Part shown: positions 1-12,400 of the stretch, piece by piece
Position numbering within the stretch: the stretch's first letter is position 1
Layout of the letters: the number at the start of each line of letters is the position of its first letter
Source: Archilochus colubris
Taxonomy: Eukaryota > Chordata > Aves > Apodiformes > Trochilidae
Assembly: GCA_023079485.1 (NCBI GenBank)
Contig: CM041108.1
Location: 496,001 to 560,000 of the forward strand
Direction of reading: 5' to 3'
DNA length: 64,000 nt
Notes under the pieces: generated by a model
What the model was told of the DNA's origin: nothing
What the model saw: only the letters and a program-made list of their open reading frames with translations
The model's database searches: none
Made by a program: the position numbers and the translations under genes

Positions 1-401
1 TTGGGTTTAGAGAGACCAGCAGTGCTTATCTCCAACCAGCCAAACACCAGTCTGGTTTGTGCTACCTGCACACCAAATTCCCACTGCTGCTGCCATCCTT
101 CCATTCCAAAATTGCTGTGCAAAATTCCTCCAGGTTTGAGGTCCCTTTTGTGTTTCCCCTCTTGGTTATCTTTGTCCCCCATGGCACTGATGCTGCTTTT
201 CCTCTCATTCTCAAGAGTTCCGCTCTCATTTTCCATTTCCAAACTCAAACAGGAGTGGGATTAGAATCCAATGGAATTGCTCTGACCAATTAAGATACAA
301 AATGGCCCAGATGTTGATTTCATTGTGTCAATTTCACACAGGCCCCTCAAGATGCTGTGGCAATTTCCTCATTTTAATTGCAGCTTTCTGCCTTCTTTCA
401 G
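1..401 (+). other. ARHGAP32: ARHGAP32 intron (right end)
   Basis: No family-like coding sequence was found here; the expected preceding RhoGAP segment ending before DAVSAA is absent. It ends in a pyrimidine tract and CAG acceptor at 399-401. Short open frames at 1-293 show no recognisable protein. Confidence 0.8.
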
Positions 402-484
402 GATGCAGTTTCTGCTGCTACAGATGAAGAAAGGTTGGTTAAAATCCACGATGTCATCCAGCAGCTGCCCCCTCCCCACTACAG
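402..484 (+). CDS. ARHGAP32: ARHGAP32 coding exon 1 in window (RhoGAP domain, middle)
   Basis: The exon is preceded by a pyrimidine tract ending in CAG and followed by GTCAGT. It starts in phase 0 with DAVSAATDEERL and ends two bases into the Arg codon of PPPHYR. It encodes a middle helix of the RhoGAP fold (VKIHDVIQQLPPPHYR). The phase-0 start means the upstream exon must end on a codon boundary, as expected for the family. Confidence 0.93.
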
Positions 485-3400
485 GTCAGTGCAGCCTTTC
501 CTCTGCTTTGTTAGTGCCAAAGGTTCAGGAGTGAACTCTGGTGCCTCTGGATATTGAAATGCTTTCTGGCTATATAAAGTTAATATTTTAATTAGCTCAT
601 TACCAGACAAACATTTTAAAAAGTGAAATGTACCCCAAAAAATCGGTTCAGGCCTTCAGTGTAATTTGGTCAGGTGAATTTAGTCTCCAGTTTCCCCTTG
701 TCCCCAGCAATAACAGTAAGTAGCAAATTAAAACAATACTCCAGCAGAATATATAATCATACTATTGGTATTTAAAAATCACCAACTAATTGTATTAATA
801 CATTAAAACTAGATGGTATAATATTGTATTAATATTATATACTATATGTAATTAATATACCATTTTGTAATAAAGGTATTAATAACTGTATGGTAATGCA
901 TTTCACTAAATATAATAACATGTTAATGGTCTATAAATAAAAAATTATGGCAGGGTTGTAGTAAACAGTCATCAGAATAAAAAGTGTGGGGATTGGTATT
1001 AATACCTAATTATAATACTGCATGTTAATGCAGTCTTAACTCTAGTAGGTGGTCCTGACCTATTATGTATTGTAACTGGCTGAAAAGTTATTTAACTATC
1101 AACATCAACCATTGTAATTGGCTGGGCCAGTTGTGATGCTGCATTCTGAGTGGGTGTAGGTGGGTATTTGGCTGTTGATAGCCAGTTCTAATACTGTCTG
1201 TATGATAATTGCTAATTGGTGGCTTGATTTGTGGTCACTGCCTGGGCAGCTGTGAAGCTCAGAGGTGTTTCTTATCCAAAGGTATCTAATACTTTATGGT
1301 AATCATCAATTGGCAAAGTGGTTTATTATGGTAATGTATGTTAATTTGCAGAACTAGGTATGATTCTGTACCCAGCCTGGCTGGTTGTAATGCATGAAAA
1401 CAGGGTGGGGTTTTTTTTAGATCAAGTTAACTACTGGTAACCATTTAGAATATTTTTGTGTTCATAAATGTTTAAATATTAGTTCTTATAATGTATAGTG
1501 AATGGCTGGACAGCTGTAGTGCCAGACACTGATGGTGTTAGCTGAACATCAATAGCTTATATTGCAGTTAGTCTTAACTAATTATTACAAGCTATAAATG
1601 TGTGCAGCTTGCTCTGTGATCTGAAATTCCATGCAGGTAACCAGCCTTTAGCAGCATAAACTGGATCTGTCCTTGTTGTTTCCACCCAGAAACATCCATC
1701 TCTAGGCCTTGGCCAGTTGTGGAATTTGGAGCACAAAATCGCCCCATCCGCTGCCCCTCTGCCCCCCAGAAAAAAATAAAATAAAATAAAATTTAAAAAA
1801 GACACAAGGAGGATACACAAGCATTTTTATTACTGCTTTGTGCTCCCTCCTCCTCCTTGGTGTCAATAATGTTTAAAATAAAAAAGGAGGAGGAGAATTT
1901 CCCCTTGCCCTACCCCTGTGTAATTATTTGCTAGCAGCAGCTTTACCATCAGTCTTGGGGTGCACAGTTCAACATTTCTTTCTGGGAGCTGTCAAAGAAA
2001 AAGAAAATAATGAAGTGGCGTTTGTTTTGGAAATGGCAGCAGGGCTCTGCTCACTGGAGCTGAACCTTTGCCTATCTCCTGTTTTCCAGGACACTGGAGT
2101 TCCTAATGAGACACTTAGCTCGTCTGGCTGATTACTGCTCCATCACAAATATGCACACGAAGAACTTAGCAATCGTCTGGGCTCCCAACCTCCTAAGGTA
2201 TTCTTCAGGGTTTTTTTCCTATTTCAGTACAAGTTTTTATATTTCTAAAAACCAGATGCACCTCTGTTCTCCAGAAAATCAGAACTTTCAGCAGTTGAGA
2301 GAAGATCTTCCTTTCCTCTCCCAACGTGCTCTTCTCCTTTAAAATTTCTGATGGGAAATCATTCCAAGCAGGGGCTGAAACCAACTGGCAAGCTCCTGAG
2401 CTACTGATAGAACCCACTGTGACTCTGTCTCCTGACTGCAGTCCAGCAGTGGCAAGGAAGGATTCTGCCCACCCCAAACCCTCTTTTCTAGATGATGATT
2501 TCCCCTCTCTGGGTTGGATGAGAGTAACCTGTCCTTTACTCATCCAGGAGAATTTATTCAGTGGCATCACTGAGTTCCCATTGCATAAGTCTCTAGAGTC
2601 CAATTTGACAGATTTGGCTGCATAAATTCTGATGGAAATTTTCTTCAGATCAAAGCAGATCGAGTCTGCCTGCTTCAGTGGGACAGCTGCCTTCATGGAG
2701 GTGAGGATCCAGTCAGTAGTTGTGGAATTCATCCTGAACCACGTGGATGTCCTCTTCAGCTCCAAACTCAGCTCAGTCATACGGGATGGAGCAGGTGAGT
2801 GTCTTCCTCAACCTTGGTCAATAAAGGAAGCAGACACTGAATGCCCCCTCCTGTGGGACATTTAAAGATGTTTTAACTATACCGTAGAAGACAGATTTCC
2901 AGGGTTAAGAGGTTAGAAACTGGCAAACATCACCTGGTTTGAGACACTGCTATCAGGACCTTTCTTAGAAGCCAAGGATGTTCTACCAAAGCACGTATCT
3001 TAATATTTGGCTGCTACTGTAATGCACTAGCACTGAGAAATGGTTAGGAATCTCTTAGGTCTTTGTCTCCACTGCTCCCTCCCCTTCTTTTGAAAACCAT
3101 CACCCTGCATGCTTGTCCCTGTGAGCTGTCTTGCAGTACAGCACAATGCATGAGCTCTGCACCCTTACCAGCACCTCAGAACATAAACAGAAATGATTTA
3201 AAGAGAGCTCTCTAAGTTTCTTATTGTCAGTGCTATTGAGCAGAGTCTGGCTTTTAACAGGGAGTATTTTGACATCTGCTGTCCTGGTTCTTTCTTCTGC
3301 ACAAGCTGTATGGGTTAATTAGCAGGGCTGGCCAGCCCCTGGCTCCATCCCCATTGGCCCTGCAGCTGCTGCCCACCACTCTGCTCCTGTTGCTGATTTG

Positions 3401-6400
3401 TGGCTTTAGGATGAGGAATGAACCCTGACACATTTCTGCCCAATCCTGCAGCACTTGACACATTGTTCAGCCTTGGAACTTAAACATTTCCTTAAGTAAC
3501 TGCTAAGGCCCCATAAGTAAAGCTGGTGTATTGAAAACAAGCAAAGTTGCACCAGGAAGAAATTGTTGTCAGCATGATCAACAAACTGGGATACCACAAG
3601 CCATTATTACCCCTAAGCAGCATTAAGTGTGCACCATCTGCTTCAATAACCTGACCCTCCCTGTGAGGTGTGCACAGTCAGAGCAGTTACCACCACCTGG
3701 GGGGGACACACAGCTGTTTCTCCAGCATATTTGCTGCTCCCCACTTTTAAGCAAGCCCTACCTCTACTTCAGAGAGCAGAGTTGCTCTGAGTCCATTTCT
3801 GGTTCCTACCTGAAGGCAACTCTAAGAGGAGCTGCTGGAGGTCAGCTTGGCTGAACAGTGACAGCCCAGAGCAGGCTCAGCTCTGCCAGGGGAAGATAAT
3901 CGTGCTAAGAGTTGGAGCCAGATGATTATCCAGGCTTAGAATGGACCATGTAAATTCAGCTAATTGTTTAATGACTTGGGCATTCACATTCAATGTGCTT
4001 TGACACAGAACTGGCTGGGAGAAGGGGCAGGCTGTTTACAGCTAAGTGCAGGAATACACAAGGCAGCATCCTCCTCAGTGCTTCCAAAAGGCTTTGAGCA
4101 TGACTGAGGCCAAGCTTCTTAAGAAGAAAAAAACATCACTTTCGTTACAGATGCACACAGGTGAAGCTTAAGTAAAGTACTTCAGTGAAGTTCCTAACCT
4201 GCCTGCTTCCCTCAGCCTTTTCTTTTTTTAACACATTAAGCTGTTCTTGGTCCTGAGCTTTTTTTTTTTTTTTTTTGACATCAACATACCTCTGACAAAA
4301 TGATTATTTTGACCACATCTTGCAGTTGCTGAGAGAATAAAGATTTAGAAAAACACAGCACCTCCCTAGACACACAGACCCAGAGCTTTGATCTCTCTTC
4401 TGCTCTTGCTGATTCCCCCTCTTGCCTGTGGTTTTTCCCTTACAGGGCACAGTTCCTTATCACGGCCCAAGTCTCTGTTGGTGTCCTCTCCTTCCACAAA
4501 GCTGCTCACCCTGGAGGAGGCCCAGGCACGGACACAAGCCCAGATCAACTCTCCCATTGTAGCAGACAGCAAATACATAGAAGTGGGAGAAGGCCCTGCA
4601 GCTTTACAGGGGAAATTCCACACGGTTATTGACTTCCCATCTGAAAGGTAGAGACAAGTTTCCTTTCCAGCATGTGTCATAACTGAGCTTTTAATTACAA
4701 TAGCAAAAACTTGCCAATACTGGTCTATAGTATTCATACATAAACTATTTATAGCCATTTTTCTACCTGCTTTGGCCTCTGTGAGGATGGAGCTTACATG
4801 AACTGTCTGGTGATTTAGTTTAGCCATGTAATGTCTGTGCCACTCCCTTTTTAGCAGGGTGAGCATTAAATGTATAAAGCTGTGGTGTATGTGATGCACA
4901 CAGGTGCCTGTATAGTCACCCACACAGAAATGTAAACAGGGTCAACACCTGGAAACATGGGGGTTTCCAGATTTCAGGATTGTGTAGCAAACGCTGGAAG
5001 TGGAGCAATTGGACAGGCTTGATGACACTGTAAATATGGCAGGGGGAGGAGGCAAATGGGATTTTACAACACAAGTGAGATGTTTTCAGATACTTTTTAT
5101 GGCTGCACAGTTCCTGAGAGAACTGGGGCATCTGGAGGTAAATAAAGCCCTTCCTGTGCAAGTGTGGAGCTCACCTGCATTGCATCTTTGCAGGAATTTA
5201 CCCAGCAAGACTTTAGGGTTAAGCTGTAAGAATGAAAACCTCCTCAGCTTTTTTAAAGCCCAAGTTTCTAAGCTTTGTGTTAGCAGAAACTGTAGTTACT
5301 GTAGTAACAACCAAGCAGGAGCAGGAACTAACTGGGCTTCCCACTTCCAACAATTTGCTTTTTCTCCCTCCAGAAAAAGACCACCCAGCAAGATGAAGAA
5401 GTCCCCAGTGGGCAGCTGGCGTTCCTTCTTCAACCTGGGAAAGTCCTCCTCTGTCTCCAAACGCAAACTCCAGCGCAATCCCAGTGAGCCCTCAGAGATG
5501 AAAGCCATAGCCCTGGCAGGTAAGGCTGCTTTAAACCTTCTGCCTCCAAACTGGAGTTTTCAGCAAGGCACAATTGGTGCTTACAGTGGGTTTTTATCTC
5601 CTTCTAGCGTTCAAACCGTGCATAACACCTTCAGTCTTTCCTGAACGCATCTCACATGAGTTCAACCTGCTCAGACCTCTAAGGCTTTTCTCAGAGTAGC
5701 TTCTGAAAGACACTGATGTGGGCAGCGCTAAAATAAGTCTCAGGATAATTCCTTCTGTCAGTTCTATGAAAATGTAAGAGTACAGTTCTGGCTCCCTTTG
5801 CAGCTCTCAAAAGACACACAGTTAATCTAGGTAAAGGCTCCACAAACACATTCCCCCAGGAAGCAACAGAGGTGTAACCTGAGCATCCAACAACCTTTTG
5901 TAGCTGCAGACAGTGTACACAGGCTGAAGTCTCAGCCCTTTCCATACAGAGTTCACTGTCTCCTTCCAGATTTATAAATAGCAACAATATGAATTTGTGG
6001 TAAAACACACCCCAAGTTCCTAAAGGAGGGCCAGGAAGGACTTTTACCCTGTCTTCTCCCTGGAGCCTCAGAGTCTTCATTGTAATGAACACATTCCATG
6101 GCTGCCCTTGAAGACTGCTCCTTGCAGCACTGAAGTTGTACCCGTACAGTGCTTATAAAACAAGTTCTGTAAATGTTTCTCTCTTCCCCAGTTTTAAAGG
6201 CTTTTGTTCACTGCACAGCTACCTCAGAACACAATCTGTAGCAGGATGATGTGTGGGGTTTCGTTTCCCAACCTGCCAGCTGCAGCAGTTACTGTTTTAG
6301 AAGGTTACTTTTCCCCCAGTCTGTAAAATGAGTATCATAAGGTTTTCTTTAAGGGTTTTGGAGCCAAAAAAACCCCAGCAATCAAACCCAACCCCCACAT

Positions 6401-9400
6401 AAAAAAGCATGACTGTCGGGACAGTGGTACTGTTGCTAGAAGCCTGTTTGTGGTTTTCCTGTGTTTTTTCACTTCTCTAACCCAGCTCTTCACTGTCTCT
6501 TGCATTTCTTAGGTGGCCGAGGAGACAGCGGGACCCTTCGCTCGGCTAAAAGCGAGGAATCTCTGACCTCTCTGCACGCTGTTGATGGTAAAACACACAC
6601 AGAACCCCAAACCTCTTGTTTGTTACAGCTGCCACCATTTATGTTCGTTCCTTGCCCTCTCCCCTTGCTATTCTAATGCACAAAAGATGGCACTGGGAGG
6701 GGAAATCCTTTCTGAGAAATCCTTAGGTCTACAGCACACTTAAACTACCTCTGCTTTTGCACCCACTTTAGTTTCAGACTAAGTGGGGCCTCACAACTGC
6801 TGTGAAAGAGTTAGAGCAAAGATAATTAACAGTTCCTCTAACTGCAGGATTTTTGTGTTCAGAGTTCACCAGTGAAGTAGTTTAAAAACAGCTGTCACCT
6901 CCTGCACAGTAAGCTGTTGGCACCAGCCCATATTTTCTAATTGTTCCCAGGTGAATCGAAGCTGTTCCGACCCAGAAGGCCTCGGTCCAGCAGCGACGCG
7001 CTGTCCGCTTCCTTCAACGGAGAGCTCCTGGGGAACATGAACCGCTGCAATTCTTATGACAACCTTCCCCACGATGACAGTGATGGGGATGAGGGGCTCA
7101 TCCATGTTCCTGCCCTCATCTCCCCTCGATCTGCTGAAGACGTTGACCTGAGCCCCCCGGATATTGGAGTTGCCAGCCTGGATTTTGACCCCATGTCTTT
7201 TCAGTGCAGTCCACCCCAAGCGGAATCCGAGTGCCTGGACAGCAGCACCTCCCTGCTAGAGTCAATCGGAATCAATAAGGAGAAGCCAAGCCTCCTAAAG
7301 AGGGATTTTGAGTCAGGCAGCCAGTCCCAGACACCAGGCAGTGCCACGAGCTCTGAGCCGGTCTCCCCTTTCCAAGAGAAGATGAGTCCCTTCTTTACTC
7401 TGGACCTGAGCCCAACTGAGGAGAAGGTCAGCAAACCCCAAGCCTTCTCACCCAAGCTGGGGCGGAAGCCCATCAAATCTCCACCCCTGACTGCATCAGA
7501 ACCTGTCTCCTTCACACTGCCCAGCCGCATGGCGGAAGCAATCGGAGGAGTGCCCATCACACCCAGAAACTCCTCTGCTTCCAGCTGGAGCAAAGGAATT
7601 GGCATCACTGAAATCACAAACAGGTCCCCAACCCAGATGTCCTTGCCCCTGAAAAACAGTGAATCAGAAGCAGGGGAAGGAGCCCACCGAGAGCTGCAGC
7701 ATGCCCAGCTGGTGGCTGCTGGCAAACCAGAGTTGCCAGAAGAAGGGGAGAGACCAATGTCAAGCAGTCAGAATAAGACTGTACCCTCTGGACACACTCA
7801 GCCAGGTACAGTGCATTTTCCTCCATTCTTTCTTTAAGTTCCAAAGGGGACCTGCTCTCAAAACCGTCCTCCTCTGCGTGCCTTGTAGGAGAGGGGATTG
7901 CCCGTCAGTTCTGATCACAAGTGTCTTGCAGGGCTGTGCAGATCAGTAAGGTCTTAACCTCTGCCTTCTCCCTACATCACACAAGTCTCGGATAATTTTC
8001 CATAATACTTTATCTACCACTTTTTTTTTTTCCCCATCCTGTCATGCGTGAAAATCTCTAGCATGCCCTTCTAAGTCATTTCAGCCAATAGGCCATCTAA
8101 GACTTTTCTTTTTTCAAAAAAACACGGTATCTGCCAACACCTGAAGAAGGGATCTTTTCACCTAAAACCTTATGATCAAAATTGTGTAAGGGTATCTCAT
8201 TCTCTGCTACCTACTTCCTACCTCTCTAGAAATGCAAGAGGAGCCTTTAGACAATCTCTTGTGTTTTTCTCCTTCTCGTGATGAACTGCTTTTGCATGTG
8301 AGACAGAAGATAGAGTGTTTCACGTCAGAAGGAATTGCCACTGTGAAAGTGGGGAAAGCATCTATTTTTTTATAATAGTCATTAAGGGTTAGGTCACTCA
8401 CCTTATCGGGGTAACATAAAATCACTCTCTCTCTCAATTTTCCCCCCATTAGGAGCAGTTGCCCTCGACTCCCCCCAGGATCCTGTTCCCGTCAGTTCTG
8501 TGTCTCTTATCCCTCCTCCTCCTCCGAAAAATGCAGCGCGCATGCTCGCCCTAGCGTTAGCCGAGTCCGCACAGCAAGCGTCTGCTCAGTCTCAGAAAAG
8601 GCCAGGAGATGCTCATTCTGAAAGCACAAATTGTGGAGAGGCTGAAGCTGGCACAGCTCTAGAAAAGCTCCATCTCTCTGCTGGTGCTCCAGACAAGCTC
8701 CACCTGTACACTGGTCTGCCTGAGAACTGCCTTCACTTCCAGACCGGTGCACCACTAGAGCAGGATTTCCAAGGTAGCAGCAGCACACCCGGGGAGCAGA
8801 ACCACCCACCCGGTGCACCTGGAAACCGGGACCCCCCACCTCTCCACCCCAGCATGCCTGGGGACATGCCTGGTAGCAGAGATGCAGAGCAGGAGCAGCC
8901 CAGCTTCCATCCTGGTAAAGCAGGGGACAAAGATCTCTTCCCTTCCCATGGCGGGGACTGGGAGCACCCAGCCCAGCACCCTGCAGGTGCACTGCCTGAC
9001 TGGGAACCACCCACAGCAGAGGTGTCTCTAGATAAGCCCCACCTCCACACACGCCTGTCTGGGGACAAGCACCACGTTCCTATCTGCACAGCTGATGACA
9101 AACTTCAGTCTCCTCCTGTCCTAACTGCTGGGGAGAAAAGCACCCCAGCTCCAATGCCGTATTTAACCACCATCCCACCAGCAGCAGCAGCAGAGCCCAA
9201 CTGCAGGACACCGGCGGCTCCGGCCGCAGCTCCGGCAGACATCACCGTTCTCCCCGCACAGCGCCCGCTCGCCACCGGCCAGCCCGGCCCAGCCCCCAGA
9301 CAGGACCACCAGGCAGCAACAGGACAAGTGCCAGCAGCCAGCACAAAAGCCTCAAGTGGCTCCAACCAGGTAGGTGGATGGGCCCCCCGTCACATGTGCC

Positions 9401-12400
9401 CAGGGCAGAGCAGTCTGAACCCAAATGGTAAGAGGCAGGGGATGTACACGTTGTGTGGGCACAGACGCAGCCTCGCAGGAGGGAGCAGCACAGGATTTCC
9501 TAATACTCCTGCATCCCAATATTCCTGCTCTTCTTGGCTATAAGGAAAAAAGTATCCACTGGGGTTACTGAGAGAGGGAATGCTAGTTTATCAGTGCTCA
9601 GAAATGAGTAAGAGTTTTTTGCATCCTCTCTTCACTATCCTCTTCCAACTTCCTCTCTAATAAAGCAGATAACGTTCCTGGTGTGAGTTAGATACAGAAA
9701 CATTCACTCAGAAATCCAAACTGCCCACTGCCCATCCTGCGTGCACACCCACACCCTCAGTGGTGCTCTAGACACACATAAGGGAGGGATTCCTGCTGTG
9801 CTGCACTACCTCATCTGCTCAGCAGGGCGTGATAAATCCAGGGACATTTTCATTAAGGCAAGTACATTGTTAAGCAGCCCACCTGAACACTGTGACAACT
9901 GTGTAAAAGTTTTAATCTTTAAATCTATGAAGACACAGCCACCTCTTTCCCTGTCACCAGTTTGACATTTGCAGGGCACCATTTTGTGACAGGTCCTGAA
10001 CACTGCCAGGGACACCCCCCTGTCTTTGCTGAGGACATCTTATGTACAGTGAGTTGCAGTAGCTCTCCACAGCAAACACAAACCAGGCACAGGAAAAAAA
10101 AAACTTAATCCCTATGAATACCTGTTGATATTTTAACTGTGGAATGGTGGGCTGAGGGGAAGATGCTTGCCTCTCACTGCTGTTGGTCTTCTCTCTAGGT
10201 TTGGGGCACAACTGCACCTGAAAAGCCACCTGAGCCTGCTCCTGGGTTTGTTCCAGAAAGCGGTTGTACCACCCGCTGCTCCTCTTCTGTGCCCTCAAGC
10301 CACCAGAGCCATTTGGAAAAGCCTCGGGAGACCACCAGGGCTCCACCACTTCACCTGCGGTCCGAATCCGTCCCCACTCACTCCTCCTACAGCTTTACAC
10401 CCCCCGTCCCGCCCGTCAGAACACTGGAGAGCAAAATTGCTGCTGCCATGCACTCAAACAACACGGATGCCATCAACAACTCCAATTATCATGCCTTCCT
10501 CTCCTCCTCCATGCTGGCCTCCTCTGTGGAGGAAGCTCTGCTGCCACCCCCACCGCCTCCCCCACCCAAGCACTCTTCCTTGCAGTCCGTGTACGTGCCA
10601 CATCCCAAGCCTGAGAGCATCCCCGAGCCCTCTGGGCCGGACAGCTACCTGCACCACAAGGCAGCCTCCATCCATCAGTACAGGCCTGAGAGCGTCCCTC
10701 CCCACATCTCCTACCACCCGAAGCCCGACCAGCACCAGGCCTACCCCCCTCGCTCAGAGACACCCACTGCTGCCAACACGCGCTACAACACCTACACCAC
10801 CCAGGGGAAGAGCACCTCGACTCTCCACTCCAAGCCTCGAAGCCGGACAGAGTTTGTGTCCTCCGTCAGCCTGCGCAATGCCAGCTACGCCGAAGAGGCT
10901 CCCCCGTACCCCACCATCCGCAGGGTTCAGTCGCTGCACGTCCCCACGCCCGCTGCCTCCGCCATCCGCTCCGTCCCCATTTCTCGGACCGAGGTGCCAC
11001 CGGACGACGAGCCGGTGTACTGCCCGCGGCCCCTCTACCAGTACAAGCCATATCAGCCCCACTCCGACTACCACGTCACTCAGCTACAGCCTTACTTTGA
11101 GAACGGGCGGGTGCATTACCGCTACAGCCCGTACTCCAGCTCTTCTGGATCCTCTTACTACACCACCGCTGACGGGAGCTTTTACGACCTGGACCCCTAC
11201 AGCACCGTGCGGGTTCGGCCCTTCCACCCCCTGCCCAGCAGAGACTTCGCATCCTATGCCTCCCGCCTGCAGAGCAAAGGGCTGTACCGCTACCCTGGCC
11301 TCTCCGCCTACCCTCGGGGCGGCCTCATCAGCCACCTGGCAGGCAAAGAGCACAGCTTCGTCAGCAGAGATGTGCCTCCTGCCCCCGACATCAAGCACAT
11401 GTACATGTCCTGGGACCTGGAGGACATGGAGAAGTACCGCATGCAGTCCATTCGCCGGGAGAGCCGCACGCGCCAGAAGGTGAAGGGGCCGGTGATGTCC
11501 CAGTACGATAACGTGGCCCCGCTGCTGCAGGAGGAGCTGGGGGGCCTGGATGTGATTCATCTGCGCAGCAAATCGGATCCTGGGAAAACCGGGCTCCTCA
11601 CTGTGGCGGAAGGGAAGGAGGGGAGGTACCCAGCCAAAGCGGCTACACCCGAGGGGGATGAGCGCTACTACATGCAGCACCCCGAGCCAGAGCTGGAGAG
11701 AGCCCACTACCACGGGGCCTATGGGAACGGGCAGGCAGAGAAGCCATCCCTCCCCCAGAAGCAGAGCAGCATCCGGAGCAGGAAGCTCCACGAGCCAGGC
11801 TGCAACACAAATGAACACAGGACACACTTGCAGCAGGAAGCAAGCCATAGGCAGCCTTCCGAATCCAAAAATGGGCCCCCTTATCCCGAGTACAGGCCCA
11901 AAGGTGGTCCAGAGCCATCTGACCCAATCACTTACCAGCACTCGGGTGCGAAGTACATCCCAGCGACCCAGGAGACCCTGAGACTGAACCACAAGGAGGT
12001 GAGGTTGGCCGAGGACAGGCCAGATTTGGAGAGGTCTCGAGCCAGGCCAACCACATCCATGGAGAAACACTCCAGAGACTGCTACAAAGAGGAGGACCAC
12101 ACCGCCTCTCCCATGGCACCACCCCCCAAGCCTGAACGGAGCCACAGCCTCAGAATGCAGCACCCCGAAACCATGGAGAGGGACTCTGCCCTCCTCTACC
12201 CCTACCAAACCCTTGGCAAACGCCAAAGCACTATGACTGTGGTGTCCCAGTATGATAATTTGGAGGATTACCATACCATGCCTCAGCACCAAAGAGGGGG
12301 CTATGTTGGAGGAGGGGGCTTTGTGCCCCCCAGCTTTACCCACGTGCACAGTAGAACTTACGCCACGGCCCTCGGCCAGGGAGCTTTCCTCCCGACGGAG

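Noticed and set aside
2205..2780. 191-residue minus-strand open frame
   Set aside because: Antisense to a RhoGAP exon and its intron, with no family similarity.
5000..5373. Open frame upstream of the KMKKSPVGSW exon
   Set aside because: A good splice acceptor lies at 5372-5373 and the preceding exon joins it in phase. The upstream part has no conservation, so it is intronic read-through.
9370..9543. Continuation of the ARHGAP32 frame past 9369
   Set aside because: A consensus donor GTAGGT and a phase-0 acceptor at 10199 restore conserved protein. The 58 extra residues would only appear in a retained-intron transcript.
10167..11483. 438-residue open frame on the plus strand in another frame
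   Set aside because: Out of frame with the conserved ARHGAP32 sequence in the same exon; low-complexity Ser/Thr/Pro composition is a frame-shifted shadow.
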